NCBI RefSeq assembly: GCF_002022005.1
Contig: NZ_CP017258.1
Span: forward strand, 868,001 to 932,000
DNA: 64,000 nucleotides
Direction of reading: 5' to 3'
Source: Campylobacter pinnipediorum subsp. caledonicus
Lineage (GTDB): Bacteria > Campylobacterota > Campylobacteria > Campylobacterales > Campylobacteraceae
Part shown: positions 48,964 to 57,005 of the stretch, in pieces
How positions within the stretch are numbered: the stretch's first letter is position 1
Layout of the letters: each line of letters starts with the position of its first letter
Program-made: the position numbers and the translations under genes
Notes under the pieces: model-generated
Database searches by the model: none
What the model saw: only the letters and a program-made list of their open reading frames with translations
Told to the model about the DNA's origin: nothing

Positions 48964-49421
48964 AAAATAAATTTATTGTTTTTGCAGCTTTATTACAGCC
49001 CGTTTTGCTTCTTTTGATGGTTTTTTATGCTTTTGTGCCTTTGTATTTTGGAAAAGAGATTATTATGCAAGTTCATGGATATGACCCAATGGATCCTTTT
49101 CGTGGGAATTATGTAAATTTAAGATATGATTTTAATGATATAAATAATATAAAAAAATCAAAAAATTATACTATACTGGAAGAAAAAAACAATATATACT
49201 ACACTAAAAAAATTACAGATAAAAAACCAAAAAGCGGGATATACATACAAGGTATTTATAATAATTTTGGAATACAAAAATATTTTACCACTGAAAAAAA
49301 TGCAATTATTTTACAAAATAAACTTTCTGATCCTGACTATAAGGCATATGCTAAGATTAAAATTTTTAAAGGTAATGCTAGGATTGTGGAGATAAATTTT
49401 ATTAAAAACAATAAAAAATAA
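48960..49421 (+). CDS. GDYxxLxY-motif membrane-anchored protein
   Basis: 153 residues. One N-terminal membrane span (about 5-27), then an extracytoplasmic beta-rich domain. The family motif GDYxxLxY appears as GNYVNLRY after DPMDPFR, with Asp changed to Asn. The function of the family is unknown; partnership with DUF2157/DUF4401 proteins is the common context. It overlaps the upstream gene by four bases and ends 72 bp before hypB. Confidence 0.82.
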   Translation: MKNKFIVFAALLQPVLLLLMVFYAFVPLYFGKEIIMQVHGYDPMDPFRGNYVNLRYDFNDINNIKKSKNYTILEEKNNIYYTKKITDKKPKSGIYIQGIYNNFGIQKYFTTEKNAIILQNKLSDPDYKAYAKIKIFKGNARIVEINFIKNNKK

Positions 49422-49448
49422 ATTTATATTTATTTAATTACAAAGCGT

Positions 49449-49454
49449 TATAAT
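49449..49454 (+). promoter_or_regulatory. Probable -10 box of the hyp operon
   Basis: TATAAT in the 72-bp gap before hypB, 39 bases before its ATG. The gene has an AAAAGGATAAA ribosome site. No clear -35 element is seen, normal for Campylobacter sigma-70 promoters. Confidence 0.6.
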
Positions 49455-49493
49455 GGTTGCAATGAAACTAAATTTACGATAAAAGGATAAAAG

Positions 49494-50297
49494 ATGTGTA
49501 AAGATTGCGGCTGTAGCATGGGAAATCATATTCATACACACACTCATTCTGATGGCACTGTTCACTCGCATACCCACACTCATGATAATGAGCATGAGCT
49601 AGGAGAAGGTGATCACAATCACACCCATCAAAATCCAACATTAAATGATATAAAAACAATAAATGTTATAAGCAAAATATTATCTGAAAATGACAAAGAA
49701 GCATTAAAAAATAGAGAGTGGTTTGATAAATTAGGAATACTGGCTATAAATTTAATGAGCAGCCCTGGAAGTGGAAAAACGACATTGCTTGAAGCTACTA
49801 TAAAAAACTCTGATCTTAAAATAGGTGTTGTTGAAGGAGATCTGGAAACAAATAACGATGCAAACAGAATACTAAAAGCCGGTGGAAAAGCACACCAGAT
49901 AAGCACAGGGCAGACTTGTCATTTGGATGCTTTTATGGTTCATGAAGGATTGCATAATATCCCTATGGATGACTTGGATGTTGTTTTTGTAGAAAATGTT
50001 GGAAATCTAGTTTGCCCCGCTAGCTATGATGTGGGAACTCATCTAAATGTAGTTTTATTATCCGTAACAGAAGGTGATGATAAGGTAGCTAAATATCCCG
50101 TTATGTTTAGATCTGCTGATGTTATCATCGTTAGCAAAATGGATTTGATACAACATTTTGATTTTGAAGTAGAGCGTGTTAAAACTGAAGCTAGAAAACT
50201 AAACCCAAAAGTTGATATCATAGAAGTAGATAGCAAAAGCGGAAATGGTATTCAAAGATGGATTGATTATATAAAATTTAAAAAGGATTTTAGATAA
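49494..50297 (+). CDS. hypB: Hydrogenase nickel-insertion GTPase HypB
   Basis: 267 residues. The N-terminus has CKDCG (Cys motif of the high-affinity nickel site) and a histidine-rich stretch (about 15 His in residues 10-50) for nickel storage. The GTPase has P-loop SSPGSGKTTLL, the switch metal site with adjacent Cys-His (GQTCHLDA), and SKMDL. HypB with HypA inserts nickel into the [NiFe]-hydrogenase large subunit and often into urease. First of hypB-C-D-E-A, all overlapping or nearly so. Confidence 0.96.
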   Translation: MCKDCGCSMGNHIHTHTHSDGTVHSHTHTHDNEHELGEGDHNHTHQNPTLNDIKTINVISKILSENDKEALKNREWFDKLGILAINLMSSPGSGKTTLLEATIKNSDLKIGVVEGDLETNNDANRILKAGGKAHQISTGQTCHLDAFMVHEGLHNIPMDDLDVVFVENVGNLVCPASYDVGTHLNVVLLSVTEGDDKVAKYPVMFRSADVIIVSKMDLIQHFDFEVERVKTEARKLNPKVDIIEVDSKSGNGIQRWIDYIKFKKDFR

Positions 50298-50590
50298 TGT
50301 GTCTTTCGGTCCCTTCAAAGGTTCTTGAAATAGATAAAGATAATGTCGCATTAGTAGAGACTCTTGGGGTAAAACGAAGAGTTAGTTTAGATCTTATATC
50401 TGAAAATGTAAATATAGGTGATTATATCCTTATACATGTTGGTTTTGCTATGGAAAAGATAGATACTAAAATAGCCGAGGAAAGTTTGGAAATTTATAGA
50501 CAAATAGCAAAAGACATGGAAAATGGTGAAATTGATTCTTATGATAGAGATATGGGACTTATGGAGATTTTAGATGGATCTAATAAATGA
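50297..50590 (+). CDS. hypC: Hydrogenase assembly chaperone HypC
   Basis: 97 residues with the obligatory MCLSVP start (Cys2 binds the Fe(CN)2CO unit) and the LVETLGVKRRVSLDLI and DYILIHVGFAMEKID segments of the HypC/HybG family. It carries iron from the HypCD complex to the hydrogenase precursor. Its start overlaps the hypB stop by one base and its end overlaps hypD by 17 bases. Confidence 0.96.
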   Translation: MCLSVPSKVLEIDKDNVALVETLGVKRRVSLDLISENVNIGDYILIHVGFAMEKIDTKIAEESLEIYRQIAKDMENGEIDSYDRDMGLMEILDGSNK

Positions 50591-51659
50591 TTTTCGCGAC
50601 AAAGATCTGATTTTTGCTATTTCAAAACTTATAAAACAAAAGAGTAATAAGCCTTTAAATATAATGGAAATTTGCGGAGGACACACTCATAGTATTATGA
50701 AATTTGGGCTTAATGAATTGGTTGGAGAGCATATAAATTTTATTCATGGTCCAGGATGTCCTGTTTGTGTAATGCCAAAAAATAGAATAGATGAAGCCTG
50801 TAAATTGGCAAGTATGCCTGATGTTATATTTTGTACACTTGCCGATATGCTAAGGGTTCCTGGCTCTTATGATAGTTTGCTAAAACTTAGATCTAAAGGG
50901 CATGATATAAGGGCATTGTATTCACCGCTTGACTCTATAAAAATAGCAACCCAAAACCCAGATAAAAAAGTAATATTTTTTGCTATAGGTTTTGAAACAA
51001 CAACCCCAATGACAGCAAATGTTATAAAAAAATGCATTGAACTTGATTTAAAAAATTTATTTTTCCATATAAATCATGTAAGAGTTCCTGAGCCTGTAAT
51101 GGCTATAATGAACGATAAAGATGTAAAAATAGATGGGTTTTTAGGGCCTAGTCATGTTAGCGTTATTATGGGGACAAAAATTTATGAAAAAATAGCAAAT
51201 GACTACAAAAAACCAATAGCTGTAAGTGGATTTGAGCCACTTGATATACTTACTGGTGTTTTAAATTTAGTTCAACAACAAAACAATTCTACATATGAAG
51301 TTTTTAATGAATATTCAAGAATAGTAACAAGAGAAGGTAATATCAAAGCCCAAAATCTAATAGACGAATACTTTGAAATTTGTGATTTTAATTGGCGAGG
51401 TCTTGGAACTATACAAAATAGTGGGTACAAGCTAAGAGATAAATTTAAAAGACTTGATGCTAGAATAAATTTTGATTGTAGTGTTGTTAGCAAACCTGAA
51501 TCAAAAGCATGCATATGTGGAGAAATTCTAAGAGCAAAAGCAAAACCTTATGATTGTAAAGTCTTTGCCAAAGCTTGTACGCCACAAACACCTATCGGAT
51601 CATGTATGGTTTCAGGTGAGGGCGCTTGTGCTGCTTACTACAAATACACAAAAAGGTAA
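50574..51659 (+). CDS. hypD: Hydrogenase Fe-ligand maturation protein HypD
   Basis: 361 residues. MEICGGHTH, the GPGCPVC motif, GFETTTP and the C-terminal CICGEILRAK ... CTPQTPIGSCMVSGEGAC cysteine set (4Fe-4S cluster) are intact. HypD is the scaffold on which cyanide and CO ligands join the iron. Overlap with hypC at the start suggests coupled translation of the two partner subunits. Confidence 0.97.
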   Translation: MDLINDFRDKDLIFAISKLIKQKSNKPLNIMEICGGHTHSIMKFGLNELVGEHINFIHGPGCPVCVMPKNRIDEACKLASMPDVIFCTLADMLRVPGSYDSLLKLRSKGHDIRALYSPLDSIKIATQNPDKKVIFFAIGFETTTPMTANVIKKCIELDLKNLFFHINHVRVPEPVMAIMNDKDVKIDGFLGPSHVSVIMGTKIYEKIANDYKKPIAVSGFEPLDILTGVLNLVQQQNNSTYEVFNEYSRIVTREGNIKAQNLIDEYFEICDFNWRGLGTIQNSGYKLRDKFKRLDARINFDCSVVSKPESKACICGEILRAKAKPYDCKVFAKACTPQTPIGSCMVSGEGACAAYYKYTKR

Positions 51660-51662
51660 AAT

Positions 51663-52652
51663 ATGAATATTATGCTTAGCCATGGTGGTGGCGGTGTTGA
51701 AATGAACTCACTAATAAATGACATTATATTTGAAATTTTTGACAACGAAACGCTAAAAGAAGCAAACGATAGTGCTATATTAAACATATCAGGAGATATA
51801 GCTTTTAGTACTGATAGCTTTGTTGTTACACCTATTTTTTTTAATGGTGGTGATATAGGTAAAATCGCGGCTTGCGGAACTATAAATGATCTATCTATGG
51901 TTGGAGCTGAAGCTAAATTTCTAAGCTGTTCTTTGATATTAGAAGAGGGTTTTAGTGTAGATGAACTTAAAAAAGTTCTTGTATCTCTTGCTAAAACTTG
52001 TAAAGAATCAAATGTAAAAGTAGTATGTGGAGATACAAAGGTTGTCCCAAAAGGAAAATGTGATAAAATTTTTATCAATACATCCGGAATAGGGCGTATA
52101 ATATCTCCAAATATAAATATAAAAAGTCTTAAGTCTAATGCCAAAATACTAATAAGTGGCGATATAGGAAGACATGGTGGTGTAATACTTGCAAACAGGG
52201 AAGAATTTGAGCTTGAAAGCGATATTCAAAGCGATTGCAAAAGTTTAAAAAATGTAGTCATGGATCTTTTGAGCTCAGGCATAAAACCACTATGTATGAG
52301 AGATGCTACTCGTGGTGGACTTAGTGCTGTTTTAAATGAATGGAGTAGTGCTTGCAAGCACGATATATTAATTTTTGAAGAAAATATCAAAGTTAGTGAT
52401 GGTGTTCTTGGCATATGTGAACTATTTGGTTTTGAGCCTTATGAACTTGCAAATGAAGGTACTTTTGTATTGGCTGTAGAAGAAAAAGATAGCAAAAAAG
52501 CATTAGAAATTTTACAAAAATTTGATAAAAATGCAAATGAAATAGGTGAAATTTTGGAAGATAAAAACTCAAGAGTTATGATAGAAAATATATATAAATC
52601 AAGAAGATTTTTAGATGCTCCTAGGGGCGAATTATTGCCAAGGATTTGTTAA
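51663..52652 (+). CDS. hypE: Hydrogenase maturation protein HypE
   Basis: 329 residues, AIR-synthase-like fold with N-terminal MLSHGGGG, the FSTDSFVV and GGDIGKIAACGTINDLSM motifs, and the terminal PRIC whose last Cys carries the thiocyanate intermediate. HypE dehydrates the carbamoyl group provided by HypF to make cyanide. HypF is not encoded in this window although HypE depends on it. Stop overlaps the hypA ATG by one base. Confidence 0.97.
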   Translation: MNIMLSHGGGGVEMNSLINDIIFEIFDNETLKEANDSAILNISGDIAFSTDSFVVTPIFFNGGDIGKIAACGTINDLSMVGAEAKFLSCSLILEEGFSVDELKKVLVSLAKTCKESNVKVVCGDTKVVPKGKCDKIFINTSGIGRIISPNINIKSLKSNAKILISGDIGRHGGVILANREEFELESDIQSDCKSLKNVVMDLLSSGIKPLCMRDATRGGLSAVLNEWSSACKHDILIFEENIKVSDGVLGICELFGFEPYELANEGTFVLAVEEKDSKKALEILQKFDKNANEIGEILEDKNSRVMIENIYKSRRFLDAPRGELLPRIC

Positions 52653-52993
52653 TGCACGAACTTAGCATAGCGCAATCTTTACTTAAACTCTGTGAAGAGA
52701 ATGCAGTAAAAAATAATGCAAAAGAGGTCACCAAAATAGAGATCAAAATAGGGCGTTTGAGTGGAATAGAGCCGCACTATCTAGAAAGTGCATTTAGCGT
52801 ATGTCAGGCAGAGACAATATGTGAAAATGCAAAACTAATAATAAACGTGCAAGAGATAATTGTAAAGTGTAAAGAGTGTGGAAATCAATCAGAACTTAGC
52901 AAAAATGAATTTTTATGCCCTAAATGTAACTCTCAAGACCTTGAAGTTATAGATGGTGAAGATATGTATTTGATGAAACTTGAAATGATTTGA
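52652..52993 (+). CDS. hypA: Hydrogenase nickel-binding protein HypA
   Basis: 113 residues from the ATG that gives MHELSIAQ; the nickel ligand His2 requires this start. Zinc site CKECG and CPKCN lies near residues 72-93. HypA hands nickel to the hydrogenase together with HypB, and in helicobacters also to urease. Last gene of the hyp set; an 11-bp gap separates it from the YbgA-like gene. Confidence 0.95.
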   Translation: MHELSIAQSLLKLCEENAVKNNAKEVTKIEIKIGRLSGIEPHYLESAFSVCQAETICENAKLIINVQEIIVKCKECGNQSELSKNEFLCPKCNSQDLEVIDGEDMYLMKLEMI

Positions 52994-53003
52994 AAATAGG
53001 AAA

Positions 53004-53639
53004 ATGATTAGATTGTATAAACAACATGAATTGGAAAAAATAAAAATATACATCAAAAAAAATAGAGTTGGAATTTTTACTAAAAACACAAAAGAAAAAT
53101 GCTATGATTTTCACGAAAAAGAGAATGCCAGGTATGTATGGTTTCAACAATATTTTTTAATGCAAATTTTTGCATATAAAGATATATTTGAATTTTTACA
53201 AACAAAGCCATCGTTTAAAAGCTTGATTGAGTTTCATGCATCATACAAATATTTAATTTACTCAAAATCTCATAAACACTATAAACAACTTGGAAATATT
53301 GTAGCCAACCGTAGCAAAAAAAGCTTGTGCAAGGTTTTAGATGAGTATAAAATTATATTCTTAGATGCCATAAGCCTTAAAGAAAGTATTGCAAAGACAT
53401 ACAATATATTTCTTCATATGTATGGATATTTTAAAAACTACATAACAAAAGATGAAAAACAAAAAATATTAAAATTGCTAAATATGTTTAAACAAGGTTT
53501 GGTCTCATTAAAATCAGTATTAGAAGTTCTAGTTTTGTACATAAAAAAATTTGACATAAAATATCTAGAAAATCAAAAAATATTAAATCCATATCCAAAA
53601 AAATTAGAATTTTATTTATATAATAAGGATTTGTATTGA
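53004..53639 (+). CDS. YbgA/DUF1722 family protein
   Basis: 211 residues. The family pattern is clear at the C-terminus: QGLVSLKSVLEVLVLYIKKF followed by KILNPYPKKLEF. The N-terminus (ARYVWFQQYFLMQ... and SHKHYKQLGNIVAN) also fits. Function is unknown; in E. coli ybgA lies directly before the photolyase gene, and the same coupling occurs here (3-base overlap with phrB). No DUF523 domain is fused. Confidence 0.83.
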   Translation: MIRLYKQHELEKIKIYIKKNRVGIFTKNTKEKCYDFHEKENARYVWFQQYFLMQIFAYKDIFEFLQTKPSFKSLIEFHASYKYLIYSKSHKHYKQLGNIVANRSKKSLCKVLDEYKIIFLDAISLKESIAKTYNIFLHMYGYFKNYITKDEKQKILKLLNMFKQGLVSLKSVLEVLVLYIKKFDIKYLENQKILNPYPKKLEFYLYNKDLY

Positions 53640-54973
53640 AACAAATTCTTTGGTTTAGAAGAGATTTAAGGGTAACAGATAATGCTATTTTAGCCAATGC
53701 AAACAAAGATGTTTTGCCTATATTTATTTTTGATAAAAATATTTTAGAAAAACTTCCAAATGATGATAAAAGAGTAACTTTTATATATAAATCTGTTCTA
53801 AATTTAAAAACGAACCTTAAAAAAATAGGGCTTGATTTGGCTATTTTTTACGATAATCCTAAAAGTGTTTTTACAAAGTTGAAAAAATATGGATTTGATG
53901 AAATTTTATGCTCTGTTGACTTTGATTCATACTCCATAAGCAGGGATAAAGAGATAGAAAAAATACTGCCATTAAATAGATATTTGGACTCTTTTATACT
54001 TAATCCAAATGAGCATTTAAAAAAAGATCAAACACCATATAAAGTTTTTACACCTTTTTATAAATCTTTGGATCCAATAACTTCTTCAAGCAAAATAAGC
54101 ACTTTTGAATTAAAAAATAAACTTAACAAAATAGATTTTGATTATAGCTTTATACCAAGTCTTGAAATGATGGGCTTTATAGAGCAAAAACTTCCTGATT
54201 TTTTAGAAAAAAAACCTGCTGAACTGCTAAATACTTTTAAAGAAAAAATAGAAAAATATGACAAAGCTAGGGATTATTTTTATATGGATGACACATCTAA
54301 AATATCAGTTCATCTAAGATTTGGGCTAATTTCACCAAAAGAGGTTTTTAATTATTTAAAATCCGAACAAAACTTAAACAGCGAATCTTTTATAAGAGAG
54401 TTGTTTTGGAGAGAATTTTATAACTATATATTGTTTCATTTTCCAAGCAGTCAAACACAAAACTTTCAAGATATTAAGATAAACTGGAGCGACAATAAAG
54501 AACATTTTGAAAAATGGTGCAGGGGAGAAACAGGTGTTCCTATAGTAGATGCCGCAATGAGACATTTAAACAACACAGGAACAATGCATAATAGATTAAG
54601 AATGATAACGGCATCTTTTTTAACTAAAAATCTTTTTATTGACTGGAAAAAAGGTGAGAAGTATTTTGCTTTAAAGCTCCTGGATTATGAGGCTAGCTCA
54701 AATATAGGTTCGTGGCAATGGAGTGCTAGTACAGGCACCGATGCTAATCCATATTTTAGAGTTTTTAACCCATATTCTCAATCAAAAAAATTTGATCCCG
54801 ACGCGATATTTATAAAAAAAGTTATACCTGAGCTAAGAGATGTTAATCCAAAGCTACTGCATATAGAAAATGGTCTTTTGGAAGATATATTTATAAAATA
54901 TCCTAAAAGTATAGTTGATATAACAAACTCTAGAAGACAAGCAATACAAAATTTCAAAAAAGCTAAAAATTAA
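53636..54973 (+). CDS. phrB: Class I CPD photolyase
   Basis: 445 residues from a TTG that overlaps the YbgA-like stop. N-terminal antenna-binding domain with LWFRRDLRVTDN. The FAD domain carries WREFYNYILFHFP, the GVPIVDAAMRHLNNTGTMHNRLRM motif, DWKKGEKYFA and WQWSASTGTDANPYFR, including the DNA-repair tryptophans. It repairs cyclobutane pyrimidine dimers under blue light. Operon with the YbgA-like gene mirrors E. coli. Cryptochrome-DASH is less likely because of this motif set and length. Confidence 0.92.
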   Translation: MKQILWFRRDLRVTDNAILANANKDVLPIFIFDKNILEKLPNDDKRVTFIYKSVLNLKTNLKKIGLDLAIFYDNPKSVFTKLKKYGFDEILCSVDFDSYSISRDKEIEKILPLNRYLDSFILNPNEHLKKDQTPYKVFTPFYKSLDPITSSSKISTFELKNKLNKIDFDYSFIPSLEMMGFIEQKLPDFLEKKPAELLNTFKEKIEKYDKARDYFYMDDTSKISVHLRFGLISPKEVFNYLKSEQNLNSESFIRELFWREFYNYILFHFPSSQTQNFQDIKINWSDNKEHFEKWCRGETGVPIVDAAMRHLNNTGTMHNRLRMITASFLTKNLFIDWKKGEKYFALKLLDYEASSNIGSWQWSASTGTDANPYFRVFNPYSQSKKFDPDAIFIKKVIPELRDVNPKLLHIENGLLEDIFIKYPKSIVDITNSRRQAIQNFKKAKN

Positions 54974-55583
54974 TCAAATAATTTTTATTCAATTAATTTT
55001 TATTCAATTTAGCAAGCATTAGAATAATAAAAAATAAAAATTAATGTTCTATAAACATATATTTTCTTAAATTAAAAAATAAGTAAAAATATACGATAAA
55101 AAGTAAAATACAAGCTATTTTATATATTTTGTATTGAAAACTATAATTTTCAAACTAATATATAAATATTATTTCAATCCTACTTTTATGCTACCAAATA
55201 TCATAAAATACGCCATTTTATGACTTTACATTTTGAATGAAATAAATTTATCCATTAAATATTTTGTATTTTTATACAAATAAAATACTTACATATTTTA
55301 CATAAAATATTTTTATTATTTTTGCAATTTTATATACTCGCTATAATCTAAGAAAATATATTAAAAAAATAATATAATTATAAAACATTATAATTTTTTT
55401 ATATTTTAATTGGTTTAAGTAGCACTACCCTATTTTGTGAAAAACTTTTGATATTTAAATGAAGAATAAAAAATCAAAAAACTAGGGGTTATAAAAAGAA
55501 AGGAATATGTAAATTTAAATAAATAAAAAGTTGAATTTGTTAGCAAAAGTTAAATATATAAATTTGCTAACAAAATGAATAAG
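54974..55583. other. 610-bp AT-rich gap between phrB and lpxD
   Basis: No gene was recognised. Features seen: a direct repeat of TTTTTATTCAATT near 54986-55016; a TATAAT at 55342-55347; a stem ATTATAA/TTATAAT with six T at 55377-55400 (terminator-like, plus strand); a nested stem at 55428-55487; and the lpxD-side inverted repeat at 55536-55574. An AAAGGAAT followed by ATGTAA near 55500 is a start-stop pair, not a gene. Confidence 0.65.
55536..55574 (-). terminator. Terminator-like inverted repeat after lpxD
   Basis: TTTGTTAGCAAA / TTTGCTAACAAA, a perfect 12-bp inverted repeat with a 15-base AT loop, ten bases past the lpxD stop on the minus strand. No long T run follows, so the efficiency is uncertain. 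Confidence 0.65.
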
Positions 55584-56534
55584 TTATTGTTTTTTAAAAA
55601 ATCTTATTATCTTTGCTTGTAGTTTAAAATATTCGTTTATTTCCATTATAGGATGTCCGGCATATTTTTTGTTTGACTCTAGACTTTTACTAACTCCTCC
55701 TCTTGCTGCAATCTGAGCAAAATCACCAACATTTAAATGTCCAGCTGTTCCACTTTGACCACCCATAACAACATTTCTACCAAGTTTTGTAGATCCAGCT
55801 AAACCAACTTGTGATACTATCAAACAACCTTGACCAAGCTCACAGTTGTGTCCTATTTGAACCAAATTATCTATTTTTGTAAATTTTTTAACTATTGTTG
55901 ATTCGAAAACACCTCTATCTATGGTAGTGCAAGCACCTATTTCAACATTGTCCTCAAGAACTACATTTCCATTGTGATAAATTTTTATATGCTCTCCAGT
56001 TTTTGTATGAGCATATCCAAAACCATCAGAACCAATAACACAATTAGCATTTAAATGACAATTGTTTCCTATTTTGCAATCATTATAAACAACAACATTT
56101 GGATGTATTATACAGTTATCGCCAATAGATACATTGTCTCCCAAAAAAGCTCCATGCATAACAATACTATTTTTACCAACACTTACACCTTGTCCGATAT
56201 AGACATTTGGCATTATCTTCGCACTAACATCAATATGACTCTCTTTTTTATCTATAAAAAGAGGTTTTGCATAATCCTCACTCAAAATAGCAAAAGCCAA
56301 ATGCGGATTTTCGCAAATAATTATAGACATTCGCTCAGGAACTAAATCTATAAATTTTTCAGTAATAAGTATAGCGCCGGCATTTGACTTGCTTATAAAT
56401 TGCGAATTTTTTTCACCATCACAGTAAGTAAGTTCATTTTTATTGGCATTTAATAATGAATTTAAAGCAACTACTTCAAAATCATCACCTCTAAATTTTA
56501 ATCCCAGTTTATTAGCTATTTGACTTAACTTCAT
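55584..56534 (-). CDS. lpxD: UDP-3-O-acylglucosamine N-acyltransferase LpxD
   Basis: 316 residues. An N-terminal uridine-binding domain is followed by a left-handed beta helix of hexapeptide repeats (IGQGVSVGKNSIVMHGAF and on to VGDFAQIAARGGV). Catalytic His is in the IGSDGFGYAH region and the lipid-binding VQIGHNCELG is present. It adds the N-linked acyl chain in lipid A synthesis at the inner membrane. One base lies between it and ilvN, so the ilv and lpxD genes are probably cotranscribed. Confidence 0.95.
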   Translation of the reverse strand: MKLSQIANKLGLKFRGDDFEVVALNSLLNANKNELTYCDGEKNSQFISKSNAGAILITEKFIDLVPERMSIIICENPHLAFAILSEDYAKPLFIDKKESHIDVSAKIMPNVYIGQGVSVGKNSIVMHGAFLGDNVSIGDNCIIHPNVVVYNDCKIGNNCHLNANCVIGSDGFGYAHTKTGEHIKIYHNGNVVLEDNVEIGACTTIDRGVFESTIVKKFTKIDNLVQIGHNCELGQGCLIVSQVGLAGSTKLGRNVVMGGQSGTAGHLNVGDFAQIAARGGVSKSLESNKKYAGHPIMEINEYFKLQAKIIRFFKKQ

Positions 56535-56535
56535 A

Positions 56536-56997
56536 TCAAAAATCCATCAAAACTGATCCGCCACGGACTATATCAACTGGATTAAACTTTTTTATTGCCA
56601 TTAAAAAATTATCCACCCTACTCGTATCATCTGTTACCATTACTATAATATGGTTTTCATTAGTATTAGCTACGCTTCCATTATATCCTTTTAATATAGC
56701 ATCAAGCCCAGCATAATTTTCACTTAAAGGAATTTTTACCAATGCCATCTCCTTTTCTATAAATTTTGAATTTTCTATAACTTTGTATGTAGGAATAAGT
56801 TTATGGAGTTGTTTAACAATTTGCTCTAAAACTTTTTCATCACCACTTGTAATAATACTAAGTCTTGAAAAATTACTATCAGGAACAGGGGCGACAGTTA
56901 AGCTATCTATGTTATATCCCCTACCCGCAAAAAGTCCAGAAATTCTAGACAATACACCATGTTCATTTAAAACAATAACTGATATAGCTCTTCTCAT
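56536..56997 (-). CDS. ilvN: Acetolactate synthase small (regulatory) subunit
   Basis: 153 residues with the N-terminal ACT domain (RRAISVIVLNEHGVLSRISGLF, AGRGYNIDSLTV) and the second ACT-like part (ISDNH-type VTDDTSRVDNF). It binds valine and controls the catalytic subunit. The short length matches the IlvH/N class rather than fused forms. Its start is eight bases after the ilvB stop. Confidence 0.94.
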   Translation of the reverse strand: MRRAISVIVLNEHGVLSRISGLFAGRGYNIDSLTVAPVPDSNFSRLSIITSGDEKVLEQIVKQLHKLIPTYKVIENSKFIEKEMALVKIPLSENYAGLDAILKGYNGSVANTNENHIIVMVTDDTSRVDNFLMAIKKFNPVDIVRGGSVLMDF

Positions 56998-57005
56998 ATT
57001 TTTCC

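Noticed and set aside
55499-55520. AAAGGAAT followed by ATG TAA in the phrB-lpxD gap
   Set aside because: A start directly followed by a stop in AT-rich DNA is most likely chance.
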